NCBI RefSeq assembly: GCF_011075055.1
Contig: NW_025401109.1
Coordinates: 1-64,000, forward strand
Reading direction: 5' to 3'
DNA length: 64,000 nucleotides
Source: Mangifera indica
Taxonomy: Eukaryota; Streptophyta; Magnoliopsida; Sapindales; Anacardiaceae
Shown: positions 22,030 to 35,098 of the stretch, piece after piece
Layout: each line of letters begins with the position of its first letter
How positions within the stretch are numbered: the stretch's first letter is position 1
Notes under the pieces: model-generated
The model's database searches: none
What the model was told of the DNA's origin: nothing
What the model saw: only the letters and a program-made list of their open reading frames with translations
Program-made: the position numbers and the translations under genes

Positions 22030-22463
22030 AGAAATTAGGGTTTAGAATTATCATATCAGTGTAATAATATTATCTATAAATAATGTGGTACCAGTCGATC
22101 TTTAAAAGCTATAAGAGTTCAAATCAAAAGATGATTCCAGTGTTAAATAATTAATATTAATTGTAATTTAATTTAATGAAATAGTGTAATCAAATCAACA
22201 TTCCGATAAAATTTAGGGATTGAATTAATGTCATCAATAATAATAGCCAGTACACTTTATCACTATGATTTGTGTAAACATGTAAGTGTACATTTATTGA
22301 ATATTTGATGGGTTTAATAATTTATTATATATTGACTAAAATTTATCTCTACAACCTAATGCAAATAGTTTTACCCATATTTAAAATGGTTTAAGGAGAC
22401 GAAGACCGGTAACTACATTAAGATGAATTTCAAGAATTCTATAAATTCAAATGATATAATTAA

Positions 22464-22834
22464 AATTAGATTCAAACTAAATCGAGCTCTCGACATCACT
22501 TGAGTGGAGCTAAGCTTAGGCTCAAGCTCAAATTCGCCAAGTTTGTCTTAAAATTGCTCAAGTTTGGCTCGCTTGAGGGGAGTCGAGTTCTAGCCGAGCT
22601 TTGAATTCTGCTCAATATTGTAGCTAAATAAAAAATAACTAAAATGACATTGTTTTTATGCGTACTGATCAAACTGATATAAGTTTAGTTGATTCGTATC
22701 AAAATTTACATGTATTCGTGAGCTTGACAAATTGAATACTTATAAAACTAGAGTTCGAGCTCAAAATAGTTAACACTCAAGCTCGAGCTTAAACTTGTTT
22801 TTGAGTTCAAACAAACTTGATTTGAATCTAATCT
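22464..22834. repeat. MITE with ATTAGATTCAAA terminal inverted repeats
   Basis: The left end reads ATTAGATTCAAACTAAAT and the right end, reversed, GATTAGATTCAAATCAAG. The interior is rich in GAGCTCAAGCTCGAG-type text. Part of the sequence present only in copy A of the segmental duplication. The target duplication is uncertain (TTAA-like on both sides). Confidence 0.55.
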
Positions 22835-24138
22835 TAAATATATTAATCTCGATCTCATTATAATCTCTGGTTATAATCTCATTTTTAAGGTCTCACTATA
22901 CTAATCTCTAGTTAAAATCATTTTTTTTAATTATGACTAATTATCATAAAAACAAAGAAGAGGGTACTCAGGAGTGCAAGGTGATGATCTGTATTTAACC
23001 GTGTGACATATTTTGTTGTGGATAAAAGTCGAAAAGTTGAATATTTTTGATGAGCTAGGGTCAATCCTAGTGACCTTAACCAGTTTAGACGGATTTATTC
23101 TAAAGATGAATTTGTAGGCTTGGTTTTGAATCGAATTAGTTTGGTTTCAAAAATTGGTTTGACTTAGTTCAACTTCTCTTAAATTTGTTTATATTAAATT
23201 TGAATGGAGTTTGAGTTAAAAGGGTTGGTGAGCTTATGAATACAAGTTAAATTTGAGTTAGAAAAAGTTTGGCTCGATTCGACTTATAAGCTGGATGATG
23301 ACTTGATTTGATTCAAGTTTGACTCACTATTCAATTCAAGTTATATCAAACAATTAATAAAACGATATCATTTTATCCATTATTGAGTAAAACAACATCA
23401 TTTTGTCAATGCATCGTAAACTCAAGCTACAAATCCGTCTCACAAATTTAAATCATAAACCTAAGTCAAGTTTTGAAATTCGAACTTAAAGACTAAGTTG
23501 AACTCGAATTATACTTAACTTTAACTTAATAAAGTCAAATCAAACTCAAACAATCTTATTTTTTATTTAAACTAAATTTGAGGTAAAAGATGTTCAGACT
23601 AGGTTGAGTTTGAGTCTTACCCTGTGAATTTGAGCCACAAATTATTTAAGAGTCTTGGGGTCTTGTCTTTTATTATTATCATGAGAAAGGCGATAGTTAT
23701 TATCATCATATATTATTGTAACCAGGGCTAGTGGAGAAACAAATCATAAATGAAAACACATTCTCATAATTAATAAGTTTTTTTCTTATGAACTCTAAAA
23801 AATCATTGTGAATTGAAAGGACTTATGATCATTGTGAAAGCCCAAATGATGAGACAAAGACAAGCACTGATGGAAAAAAGAAAATTAAAATGAATGGGAA
23901 ATGAGGCCAATCAACACTTTGAATAGTTTCAACACGACGCATAATTTGACTTTGGGTATTCAAGGCTTAGTGTATGGCCATTTTGCATGGAAACAATATT
24001 TACAATAATAATGAATTTTGGTTTAAAATGCTAAAAGCAAAAGAAAATAAAAGTGGAAAAGCCTTTAAAGAGTAGATTGAATAATGAAGGAGAGATTCCA
24101 AGGGTTCCAAATTTTCCTGATGACTTATTAAGATTAAG

Positions 24139-24288
24139 AGTAATATTATGTATATAACTTTATACATAAATAATATTGTGTTACTATATGACTAGATAAT
24201 TAAAAATTAAAAATAAATCAATATCAAATTATATAGTGATATATCATTATTTATACACAAAAATTATGTACATAATTTTATTATAAGA
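24139..24288. repeat. Palindromic MITE, type copy of the dispersed family
   Basis: Left arm AGTAATATTATGTATATAAC...CATAAATAAT, right arm ATTATTTATACAC...ATGTACATAATTTTATT, nearly complementary around a core AATTAAAAATTAAAAATAAA. About 150 bp, non-coding. Its absence from the matching place in copy B (near 59050) marks it as an insertion. Confidence 0.65.
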
Positions 24289-24695
24289 TTAAACTCAAAT
24301 AAGAAAGAACCAACCATCAATTTTAGTTGAGAAAGTGACTTAGAAGGCATCCTCTTGTAGCATGTGTGGCTTTTCTTTTTCAGGTTTTCTAGTGTTGGGG
24401 CTTCCATCAATGTGGGATATGCAATTATCTGCTAATTAGTTCAAAACATAATTCTGACCACACCATTTCCTTTCTTTTTTCCTTTCCATTCTCCTCATTT
24501 TGATATTGTTAAATTACTACAGGAAGTCATAGGCTTATATGGGCTATTGTCGACGACAATCTTCACTCGAATCGTTGGTCGAGAGAAAACTATCATCAAC
24601 AACAACTCATATCACATCAACAATGAAGGTGATAGGGGTTGCTAATGATAAGATCGTGACAATGATGAACGAGAGTTATCAACAATTAGGGCTTC

Positions 24696-26278
24696 AAAAA
24701 ATGAGGTGAAGGTGAAAGGAAAATGAAATGAATGAGTTCTAATGTTTTTTTTTTTTAAATTTAATTATATAGTAATTTTAAAAAGTAAAATATATAGTAG
24801 GGATTACATAGTAATTTCACTTTTTGGTATTGTGTTAATATTTTCTTTATCAACAAGGTTTGTTTTTAAGTAAAGAAATATTATTTATGTCAGTTAGGAA
24901 TGAAAAAATATCTATAAATGAACCATAGATAGAAAAATATAATATATTCTAATAATGTAAATCACATTTTTTTTATAATTTAAAATTATTTAATTATATG
25001 ATAAATTATTACTATTCAAATTAATATTATTTTCATTTCTCCTCCTTCAATTTCCAAATCATGATAGATTTTAACTTAAAGTGAGACATAGCACAAGAAT
25101 TAAGAAGCCTGTACATGACAGAACCCAGATTATGTGCCCTAATTTTGTTGCATTAATTCAAGTCCCCGAGTCCCCCGGTGCTGTAATCCCGAAGGCATTA
25201 TCAATTAATGATAAATAGAATTTAATAATATCAAAGAAACTAGTTGCCATTTAAGGTTTGGTTTTGCAACACTTTTACAATTATTTGAAAAAATAAAATA
25301 AAAAAGGATGTCTTTTTTATATATCTCACCTTAAAATTTTAAATATGATAATTTAACATTTTTTACAAGTTTAGAACCATGTATTTCAACTCATGTAATT
25401 AAGTTTAAAAACCCTAATCGTCATAATTATCATTCATTCAAACCTAAATCCACTAGAATTATCACGTAATAAAACTTATCAGAATCGTCAAACATGACAA
25501 TTTGACCATTTTACAAGTTTGAAAAACTTGCAATTCAATATATGCAATTTAACTTTAGAAACTTTAGTTCCTATAACTGACACTCATCCAAACTCAAACT
25601 CATCAAAACCTCTACTCTCCTAGGCAAAAACCCACCGAAGTTGTCACTCATCCAAACCTAAGCCCACAAAAACCATTTGCAAGGAAGAAGAGATCGATAG
25701 TAAAAGGATAAGAAAAGTGTAGATAATAAATTTGATATACAAAAGAATATTTCAAAATTTTGTTAATTTGAGATGATATATCAATTTTGAAAAGTGATAT
25801 TGGTATAGGTAATATAATAATTTAACTTACGAACATTGTATTAGAATCTTTTTTCTATTAAAGAAGTTAGGTTTTGGTTAAAAAAATGTAATTTATGCAT
25901 TTGAAAAAGTGTTATCCCTGGGTAGAAAAAAATGTAAATCATTCCTATCAAAATAAAGTTGCGGAAAAAAGGGTGAAACATATTTTCAAGTTGTTCTCAT
26001 TAGAAGTAAAGTCATTTTCCATTCTATTCATTTATATCATCACATGGGAAACCCTCCACATGGTACACAATCCAAGAGCTTAATTCCCCAAAATCTTATT
26101 ATTTTTTTAATCACGTATAAAGATTATATGGTTTTGGTGTTCCCAAAGAATGTAATTAATTAAGGTCTTAATTATCAAATCAAATTTGTAAATTTAATCT
26201 TGACTATTAACTAAGGAAGAAGCTTCATTAGTAGATACATTATGCACAATAATGAACACTAATTAATAATTTATTTTT
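24696..26278. other. No gene recognised
   Basis: AT-rich. Two imperfect copies of a short block around 25370-25460 and 25500-25590 (ACAAGTTT, CAATTCA..CATGTAATT, AACTCATC) suggest an old local duplication. No coding pattern. Confidence 0.4.
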
Positions 26279-27424
26279 GGCCAAAAGACTTATTCCCACC
26301 CATGGTTGAATGTAATCTCAAACTCTCACTCGCAAAGTTTTAAAATCTCAAATATTTACTCATCATTCAATTTTTATTTATATTTTATATTAACAAGGGT
26401 AAATTTGTTATTTTATCATAATATTAAAAAATATATAATTTGATTCTATTTTTCTCTTAGACTTTAAAAACTAACAATTTCATCTTAGCCTCAATTTTTA
26501 CAGGTTTGAAAAATGACTTTTTCCACATCCATAAGGTTTTTTTTTCTTCGCTCTTCAACCAACATTTCCGACATAGGCGACTTCCTCTTTTTTCTTTGTC
26601 ACTAACGATAAAAGTTGAAGATCGACAAACAAAGATGAGCAATTTGCGAAGACTGAGGAATTGAAGACGAAGAGATTTGTCTTTGTCTTTGTCAAATCGG
26701 CTCTAGACGATGAGAATAGGCTTTGTTTTTTGTCTATTCGGCTTTGGGAGAAGATGAATCGTATGATAAAAGTTTCATCAAGAGTTGTTTCGACGAAAAA
26801 CACTATCAGATCTAGAGAAACTTCATTTGAATGATGAATCCTTCGTTGCCTAGATAAACAAAGAAGTTTAATATTCAAAAAGAACTTTTTCTATGCTCTC
26901 TTGTTCTTTCCATTTTCTTTTTTTCTCTTGTTCTTTTTATTTTTATTTTCTTTGTTATTTTTTATATATTCTCTTTTTGAAAGTTTGAGAGATGAACTAT
27001 ATTATTTTAAATATTAGGGGTGTTAATAAAATCTTTCAAAGAGGTTTATGGGAGTTTGAAAAAAGTTCATGAGTGTTTTTGAAATTTTTTAATATTTTAA
27101 TATGTCATTTGTAGTTTCAGAAAAGATAATTATACCCTCAAAGAAATGATCAAATCGCTATATTTTGAAGTTAGTTAAAGTTTAAATATTTTTAGGAGTT
27201 TAAGTGATAATTTTTAAAATGCTAATAATGTATTGATAATTTAATATTTCTATTGAGCGTTAATAGTAGTTTTGTAATTTCAATTAAAAAGGGGCAAAAT
27301 AGCTATTGGTAAGAAACCAAACAATTTTATTAACAAAAGTGAATGATGGCTAGAAATTTAGCTTTTTAAAAATTTAGAGAGTGCAAATTTTTCGTTTCAT
27401 CAAACTTTGGGTGGGAATTGGTTA
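26279..27424. mobile_element. Non-autonomous MULE-like element, about 1.15 kb
   Basis: Begins GGCCAAAAGACTTATTCCCACCC, the terminal sequence shared by the small MULE family here, and ends near TTTGGGTGGGAATTGG. The interior has the family's charged-codon-like GACAAAGA/TCTTCGTC text (26590-26760). The 3' half resembles 32130-32544. The right terminus has lost the last GGCC bases, so the end is approximate. Confidence 0.6.
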
Positions 27425-28744
27425 TTTAAACCATTGTTTTCAAAATATAATGGACTTATTCCCACGTAAGGATTCATGTTTTCCAACATATTCACTCTCT
27501 AACTATTAAAAACCTGAAAACCGTCGAGGATAATTTTAATATTTTCTATTAGGTAATAATTAAAATGATTGTTTTGCCCTCTATTTAATAAAATAACTAA
27601 AATACCCTCTGAATGTTAAAATTATAAATTAATTTCTATTCCACTTCGTAGACTAATCAATTTTCAATAATATTTCTGATTGCTTATATACTTGCAAATG
27701 AAAATTAATCTAGATCATTTAAAGTCAATAACCTATTTTACAAACTAGTTTACTCAAATAAAAGATTATAACTGAATAAAACTATATGCTCAAATTCTTA
27801 ATAGAAATTATAAGTGACATTATTACATTAACTTTTATTTATTATTAGGTTAATTTGTATCAATTTTCATTTTAGTATTCGGGACCAGCCAAATTATCAA
27901 CATTTTTTTTAATTAAAAGTAGACAGACTATGGACCATTCTGGGTTGACTCTGATATGGTTTACCATGTATTGAGATCAAATTATGTCCCCTAGCATGGC
28001 AAGGCTAACAACACAACTCAAGCCACTGGGCCGTGCTTTCATATACCCTTAACGAGTTGATTTACAAAAATTATATAATTTTATATTTTTTCAAAATTTT
28101 AACGCTTTTTAATTTTTATTATTTTTAACGAGCCATGTTGGTTTACCCATAATCCTTACCACAAGGCCCTAATACAACTCATAGTCCTGACACGACCTAC
28201 AATTTTATGGGTTGTATCCCTTCAAACCGTGCCAAGAACATAGTGTTTAGGGTGGGTTGTGAGTCATTTTAGCCCCTTACCATATCTAATTAAAAAAACA
28301 ACAATTTTCATATTCAAAATCTGTTTAACTATAAAAATGGTTAATATTTTTAAAATTTCTTCAGATAAGATTTTTTTTTATTTTAAAAGTAAAAAATCAT
28401 AAAGGGTATCTTTGTAGTGTTATTGAAAAGTCATTAAGAAACATAATCCCACATCTAAGGGTCAAGGGGAGTCCCCTTGCAAAGTTCCGCTATCTTAATC
28501 TTAAAATCTTTTATCAATACGTGATTAAATGACTTATATATTATAACTTTAAAATTAATAAGAAAATTCGGTGGGACAATGTTTAAATACAATATTAATC
28601 GAATCATGTAAATTTATCTTTTTTAATCATTAATTTGGATTTTCGGTTCTCTTTGCTTAATTCGATACCTAACCAGGATAACTATAAATTAATGCTTATT
28701 TAAATTATTATAGTTTAAAAAATTAATTGGGATTATAGGTTGAA
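27425..28744. other. No gene; repeat-like patches
   Basis: A GGACTTATTCCCAC motif at 27453 may be another MULE terminus. 27960-28260 contains GC-richer text (GGCCGTGC, ACCATG..., GGGTTGT) resembling hAT-like elements elsewhere in the window. No coding pattern. Confidence 0.4.
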
Positions 28745-29024
28745 TTTATACTAAAATACGGTGATTAATATTAGAATGGTGAGGCGGATGAAGTCCAACT
28801 TTGACCCTGTTTACGGCATTGGAATGTGATGATGAATGAAAAATATTATAGGTGGCAGGCGAATCCTGGCCGTACAAGTAGACGGTGGTGATGGAGGTGA
28901 CTGGTGATGTTTCGGTATACGGCTGAAGTTTGGCCACGTAATACAGAAAGCGTCTGGCCTGCAAGTCAACGGCGTTGTCACAGGTGAGACAGATTGAATA
29001 TTAAACTCGAAACAACTTTCCAAG
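28745..29024. other. GC-richer island of unknown origin
   Basis: Higher GC content than its surroundings, with two overlapping minus-strand open frames of about 70 residues (28746-28964 and 28811-29023), one rich in Pro and Ser. I do not recognise either product. It lies directly left of a MULE and may be a remnant of single-copy sequence such as a promoter or a broken exon. Confidence 0.3.
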
Positions 29025-29033
29025 TAATTCTAA

Positions 29034-29857
29034 GGCCAAAGGATCCTTTTTCCACCCGAGTTTTGACGTGTTTATAGAGTTTTATTTATAAGATTTTAAA
29101 AACTCAAATACTTATTTATAAGTTATTAATTTTAACTAAAATCGTTTGTTATAAAGGGTAAAATTATTATTTTATTACTAAACTCAAAACTTTATGAGTT
29201 TATATCATTTCTCCCCTTCCCAGTTTAGAAAACTAATATTTTTTCCATTCAAAAGTTGAAAATTTCATTTTTTCTCCTAAAGTTTTTTTTCTTCATTTTC
29301 AAGCAATGGGAATCCACTACAGCTATTGGTTGACCACCCCATCATCTTCTTGTTTAATCATCAGTTTTTCCATCGGAGCAAGTTCATTAGAAGAAGAAGA
29401 CGAACCGTTTTCATCTGACAAAGAGATGAAGAATTCTGTTGGATGAATACAAATCGTCTTTGTCCAACCTCGTCTCTTCATCTCTTTGTCGGATGAAGAC
29501 GGTTCGTCTTCATCCGATAAACCTGCTTTAGTGGAAAGGCCGATGACCAAAAAAGAAGATGTTGGGATGGCTGATAGGCTGCGACAACTGATTTCCATCA
29601 TCGGAGAATGAAGAAAAAACTTTGGGGAGAAAAGTAAAATTTTCAAATTTTTGGATAGAAGAAAATTGTTTGTTTTTCAACCTATGGGGGGGGGGGGGGG
29701 GGAGGGTTAGGTTTTAGAGTTTAGTGATAAAATAATAATTTTGCCCCTTATTTTAATTAAGGTTAATAGTTTATAAATAAATATTTAAGTTTTTGAAACT
29801 TCGTGAGTGAGACTTTAAAAACATATCAAAACTTGGGTGAGAATAGGTCCTTTGGCC
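29034..29857. mobile_element. Non-autonomous MULE-like element, 824 bp, with 9-bp target duplication
   Basis: The left end GGCCAAAGGATCCTTTTTCC mirrors the right end GGCCAAAGGACCTATTCTCA when reversed, with ACCC and AGTTTTGA-type sequence following in both. Flanks are TAATTCTAA (29025-29033) and TAATTTTAA (29858-29866), a 9-bp duplication with one mismatch, as made by Mutator-like transposases. The interior holds GACAAAGAGATGAAG and its reverse complement, so it could fold back on itself. A run of 17 G (29686-29702) lies inside. No transposase. Confidence 0.85.
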
Positions 29858-31932
29858 TAATTTTAATTAAATGAAGGTTGCGATGAATTTGTTAGCAATG
29901 AGCATGGGAGCTAAGTTTGTAATCAAACATAGTTCGTTTTTAAAATAAAATTTTAATTTGATAATTCATTTTAAATTTCTTTTTAATAATATTATTCATT
30001 ATGTTGTTGATATTATTTATCAAGTCAATAATAACATTTATTTTATTAATAATATTATTCAAATTCAATTTGTATTTATTATAATAAATTCGAATTAAAC
30101 TTGAGTCAAATTAGTGTTCAACTTAATTTGAATCAAATTCAAATCAAAATTTTAGTTTGATAGTTGAAATTAAGACCAGTTTGAAATTTTTTTGATATTA
30201 TTCTTAATTTTATCGATAATACTATTTATCTCATTGACAACACTAACATTGTACATTCGTTGATAATGTTATTTATTTCATTGATAATTTTTTTGGCAAT
30301 ATTTTTAATTAACTAATTCAAATTTAATTTGAATTTGCTATAATGGATTTAAATTGAACTCAAACCACTTATATTTTAGCTCAGCGTCTCAATTCAAATC
30401 CAATCATAATGCGCTGACATATTAATGAACAAGACAATGGTGGTTGATTAAATAAACCAAGTGATCGAGGTGCTTCACATGGCAGATGGGCAAGTTTTAT
30501 TTACAGAAAAATGGGGGAGAAAATTAGGGAAATTGTGATTGGAAATCACATTAAGGTCAGAGAATCCCAGTTGAAATTTGTTTTGTTATCATGGAAGAAC
30601 GTGGGAAGATGAAGGGGAAGCCAATTAGGGTTTGCATTTTTTAAACGTTAATAGATGGACCACGAAAATCTTAGTGATAAAATAATTAATTTGTTAATTA
30701 ATTTATTGATCGAAGGAGACAAAGGAGAGGAAATTAATAACATCATAGAATAAGGACAAGCAAGGAAACGTCAAGTTGCTGACTTTGTTTATTGTTTATA
30801 TTAATTAAGAGATTAATTAAGAGATTATCTAATGTATATGAATTATATATTTATCTTGCCATCCCTTTTATGTCCTAGTAAAGTATGGATTTAAATTGAG
30901 TTAAATCAGAACAAATATTAACTTAAATTTAATTTAAATTTATGATTCTCAATCTGAGTATATTATTCGAATTGATATATAATGTCACTAAAAGATTATT
31001 ACTAGAGTGAACAATATTACGAACAAGATAATAGTATCCTCATAAAGGTGAGTGTTGTTAAAAGAGTTAACAATATGCCAACGATGAGAAATATAGTTAA
31101 AAGGATCAACAAGAAAAATTCAAATTGAATTGAACCTTCAACTCAAATTTAAATCGTTTAAGTTATATATAAATTTGAATCCCAATCGGCTTGACTTGAA
31201 TACACCCCAACTATTGATTCATTGTCATATTACAAATTAACCCAAGGAGAAAGTTACATAAATCCATGTCTTTTGAAAAATAAAAATGTTTTGCTTAAAA
31301 AGAGTTTTTCGTAATTGTATTTATCTATATCAATAAAATTATTTATATCTATTTTTTAATATTTTATTATGTATTATTATGTGATTAAATAAATTTAAAT
31401 TAAATATAAAGTAATATACAATCTATAATAATATATAATATAAATTCTTAATTAAATACTCAAAATTAGGTTTAAATAGAATTTTTTTTATATTTTTTGC
31501 ATAGTTGTTTGTATATAGAGAATAATCATTTATTTTTATTTAATGGTATTTTGAATGATCTAAATTTTAATTTTTTGTATGTAATTAGTTTCGTCTTGAA
31601 TAAATACCCTGATCTAGATCAGATTCCCCCTTATAAAAGCAAAAACAATTAAGAGAGAGAGTGTTTGCGATGAACAATATTATATTCTCAAAATGTCACA
31701 TCAAACATGAGGGGTGGGTGATTGGCCCATTGAAAACTTCAATCCCTGTTTGTAGCTTCATTTTCTACATATAAAACAAATGAAAGCCCCACATCCACCT
31801 CAAATGTGTGTCTTTCATGTCATTTCTTTACACTTGTATTTCCCAGTGATCTTATCTTGTACATGTACACATAATCATAAGATAAGTTTGAGCTTTAGAA
31901 ACGTTTCTTCCCTTATATGAACTTAATAAAAA
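29858..31932. other. No gene recognised
   Basis: 29940-30400 repeats TTGATAATNTTATTTAT-type text and belongs to a dispersed low-complexity family. 30400-30830 and 31650-31930 look single-copy but without coding signal. 31310-31440 matches the palindromic MITE family weakly. Confidence 0.4.
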
Positions 31933-32544
31933 GGCCACACCAGATGACTTTTTCCACCCTATATTTGTTGGAACTAACAAATGATAAATTTATACTATTT
32001 AAATTTAAAAAAATTAAATACTCATGCATCATCTTTTTATGTTAGTGAATTTCATAAATAAAAGAATAGAAAGGATTATTTTACATAGATTATTTTTTTT
32101 TTTTTTTCAAAATACTAATGCTTTAGAGTGAATTTAATTTTTAAAAATTTTAGGGGGTTAATGAATATTTTTAAGAGGCTTTGAAAATTGGGAAGATTTT
32201 TGGGGTGTTTTCAAAATTTATCTCTGACCCTCAATAGTTTTAAAACTCCAAAGAACTAAACAAACACATACCATTTTAAAATTTGTTAAAGTTTTTATAT
32301 TTTTAGAATTCTTAAATGGTAGATTTTTTTAATTGGCCTGGTAAAGATAAATTGATAAATTGATATTTATATCAAATATTAATAATATTTTTGTAATTTT
32401 AATAAAGGATAAAATATTCATTTGCAGGAAAACCAAATAAAATTCAAGAATGGAAGTGGATAATGGGTGAAAATTTGATTTTTGAAACTCAAAATGAAAA
32501 TTTGTCATTTCATCAATTATTGGGTAGGACATAGAAATTTGGCC
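31933..32544. mobile_element. Non-autonomous MULE-like element, internally deleted
   Basis: Left GGCCACACCAGATGACTTTT and right (reversed) GGCCAAATTTCTATGTCCTA, then ACCC, are decayed forms of the family ends. Flanks TAATAAAAA and TATTATAAA agree at seven of nine bases. The right half resembles the right half of the 26279-27424 element. Confidence 0.45.
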
Positions 32545-34926
32545 TATTATAAATCAAAATAAAAATTAAATTTAATCAGATAAAAGAAAACCCCACTTCA
32601 GAAACCCAACAAAAATTTGCACGTTTGAGCATCATTGCTAATGCAAAAGGTCACTTGAAGGCCAAAGGCATGTTGTGAATTTGGCCTGTAGCTAACCTTT
32701 TTACTTTGCCAAAAAACAAAACCAATTAAACCTTAATTATAAAAAAAAAATATTAAACTAATCTTTGTCCTTAATCATCCCGACATACAATATATAATTC
32801 AAGTTTTTGAGTGATTTCTTATAATTAAAGATTGAATTTAATCAACTCATACAAACACTAAAATGAACTTTGGGAGAACTGTGCCAAATATGATAATGAC
32901 TTGATACTAAATAATGTAAATATTGACAAAATTATCCTTTAAAAATTAATTGTTAAGATTGATGAATATAAAATCATATAAATCTTGCACCAGGTTGTTT
33001 CTTTGGATTCGAACCAACCACATTGCTATTCAATCAGGTAAATCAAAAGTTTAATTTTGATATATTATGAGAAAAAACTTGAAGTCATGCTCTCAAAATT
33101 TTTTTTTTTATCACTCAAACTACTTCTTGAGCTAAAATCACATATTCTGGAATTGGTCGTTTTGAATCAAATGTATTTTCTTAGTCTAATCTGTATATTA
33201 AATAGGATGTTTACTAATATATTTAACCCCAATAAATTTAGATTATTTTAATTAGTTGCCTGTTATTCATTTCCTTCTTTAACCGAGCTACTAATTTACC
33301 AAAACGTTAACTTTACATATGGCATCTTTAAATTTACCAAAATATTCCATAAAAATTCTTAATATTTCTGAATCTCTGACTAATATGTACAGTATTTGAT
33401 TTATATTTTTTACTGTATGTCATTTTATCTTGTATTTCCGAGAATCCTGAAAGAAAATGATGTGTTCACTTTTCTGGAGTTTCGTCTTTTCAAAAATTCA
33501 AGACTTCAACAAGCAAAGGTAATTCTGCCACAAACTGATGATTATAAATTTGTTAATATTGTTATTTTTATCTTTTTTTTTTTTCTTCTCTACATATTTG
33601 TTTTATTTGTTTTTGTTTTTTTCTTTTTTGTTTGGAATTTATTGTCTTTTTTTCTTTTAACTTGTATGAATTTCTTCATTATTCTTTCCACTTCTTTTTG
33701 TTTTCTTTTATTTTTCACTTATTTCTTTATAAAATATTTGTCCTGATTAAGAATAAATTAATCTTTGCTTGTATCTATATATCTTTCTTTCTTTTTTTTC
33801 ACTAATAATAATTAAAAAATTCCATTTGAATTTTAGTTTTTTATATGTTCAAAACCATAACCATAGTTTTATATGATATTAAATATGAATTTAATTAGTC
33901 AATGTGTAGGTAATCAATTAAAAATTGTTGGTATATTATTAATTTATAAACGAAAAATCTAAAAAATGTTTTTCACAGTTAGGGTTTGATTCGATTCGGA
34001 TCACATCAGAACAAATCATTATTTAAAATCAGTTAAAAATTAATTTAACTTTATATTTAATTCAAGCAAGCTTGAACTTGAATGCTCTTATCGACTCAAA
34101 CTTTACTTGTTCAATAGGATCTTGAATCTGAGTTCAAACCTAATCTATGAAATTATTATTTTTCCTATTTTCTTTTGTTTTTTCTATTTTCAGCAAGAGT
34201 CTAAAAAATTTCATTCCATACCAATTTGTAAAACCAATCTATGAAATTGCAAATTGCATTTGGATGGCAAGAAAATATTTAAAAAAGAAGAATATATACA
34301 AATGCCACTCCTGTCAAACCTTCTTTCTATCTTTATCTTCAACCCTTGCTTTATTTGATTTAGATTTTGCACAAAAAAAATATGCCATGAAAGGTGCACT
34401 ATATAATTACAAATTTGTAGTGAATATTTTTCTTTGGTGGGGATGTGGGGTGGTGCATTTCTTCGACCTTTGTGTTGAGAAAAGAAAATAATATACAAAG
34501 TTCAATTTACAAAGTGCTTCACATTGTGAGGTGGGCAAGCAATCATTCTTCCGTTCAAAAAACTAATGTATTAAAAAAAGAAACGGCATAAAATTATATC
34601 GAAACGTTTTCCTACAAATGCGGCTTCTTGCCGCCTGTTTACTTTCCCTTCTATTTTTATTTTTCCGAAAAATCAAAATTTTTTAACCATTTAGTTCAGT
34701 AAATTTGAGTTAAGCTAGTGTTTGGGTTAATTTGAAATTGAATTGGGTTAAAGAATTGAGTTTACCTCAAATCAATTTGAGTTTAGTTAAGCTTAAAGAG
34801 AGTCAAGCTTGAATTTGACTCGAGTTTGATTACATTATTGAATTAAGGTCAATGCAGTATTGTAGTTTAGTTAAAATAATATTGTTTTGATATAATAGAT
34901 TAAAATGTATTAAATCAAAATTGATT
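32545..34926. other. No gene recognised
   Basis: Strongly AT-rich. Open frames at 33396-33746 and 34147-34491 are dominated by Phe, Leu and Lys from T-rich or A-rich DNA and have no domain features. 34000-34140 and 34700-34920 carry the GAGTTTGA-type dispersed repeat. Confidence 0.45.
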
Positions 34927-35098
34927 AAAATAATATCTTTTTGGTATTATAGTTGAGTCAAAATTAATCAAAATAATATCGTTTTAGTATTATAATTGAT
35001 TTAAAATTAATTAAAATAATATTATTTTTGTACAATAATCGAGTTAAAATTAGCTAAAATGATATTATTCTAAAACAATGTAGCTGTGATGTTATAAA
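34927..35098. repeat. 43-bp tandem repeat, four units
   Basis: AAAATAATATC or close variants occur at 34927, 34970, 35013 and 35056, exactly 43 bp apart. Each unit also has a TATTATARTTGA-like centre and ends in AAAATTAAT. It ends about 590 bp before the WRKY start codon. Confidence 0.85.

Larger units (their letters stand above)
19123..24695 (+). repeat. Inverted segmental duplication, copy A
   Basis: Blocks 19123-19990 and 22835-24695 align in order with the reverse complement of 58695-61245. Shared landmarks include AAAACCATTGTTTTAAA, CTGCAAACC, GGTGTGGTGTC, a GAGCTAGG...GTCAA block, CACAAATT...GAAG, and AGTTGAGAAAGTGACT. Between the blocks copy A has about 2.8 kb absent from copy B, including a hAT element (20406-21042) and a MITE (22464-22834). 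Copy A also carries a MITE at 24139-24288 that copy B lacks. Divergence by eye is substantial, so the duplication is old. Confidence 0.82.

Noticed and set aside
33396..33746. 116-residue Phe-rich open frame
   Set aside because: It comes from T-rich DNA, has no domain, and no promoter or splice context.
34147..34498. Overlapping open frames of about 114 and 95 residues on both strands
   Set aside because: Low-complexity composition, no recognisable motif and overlap on opposite strands; most likely chance.
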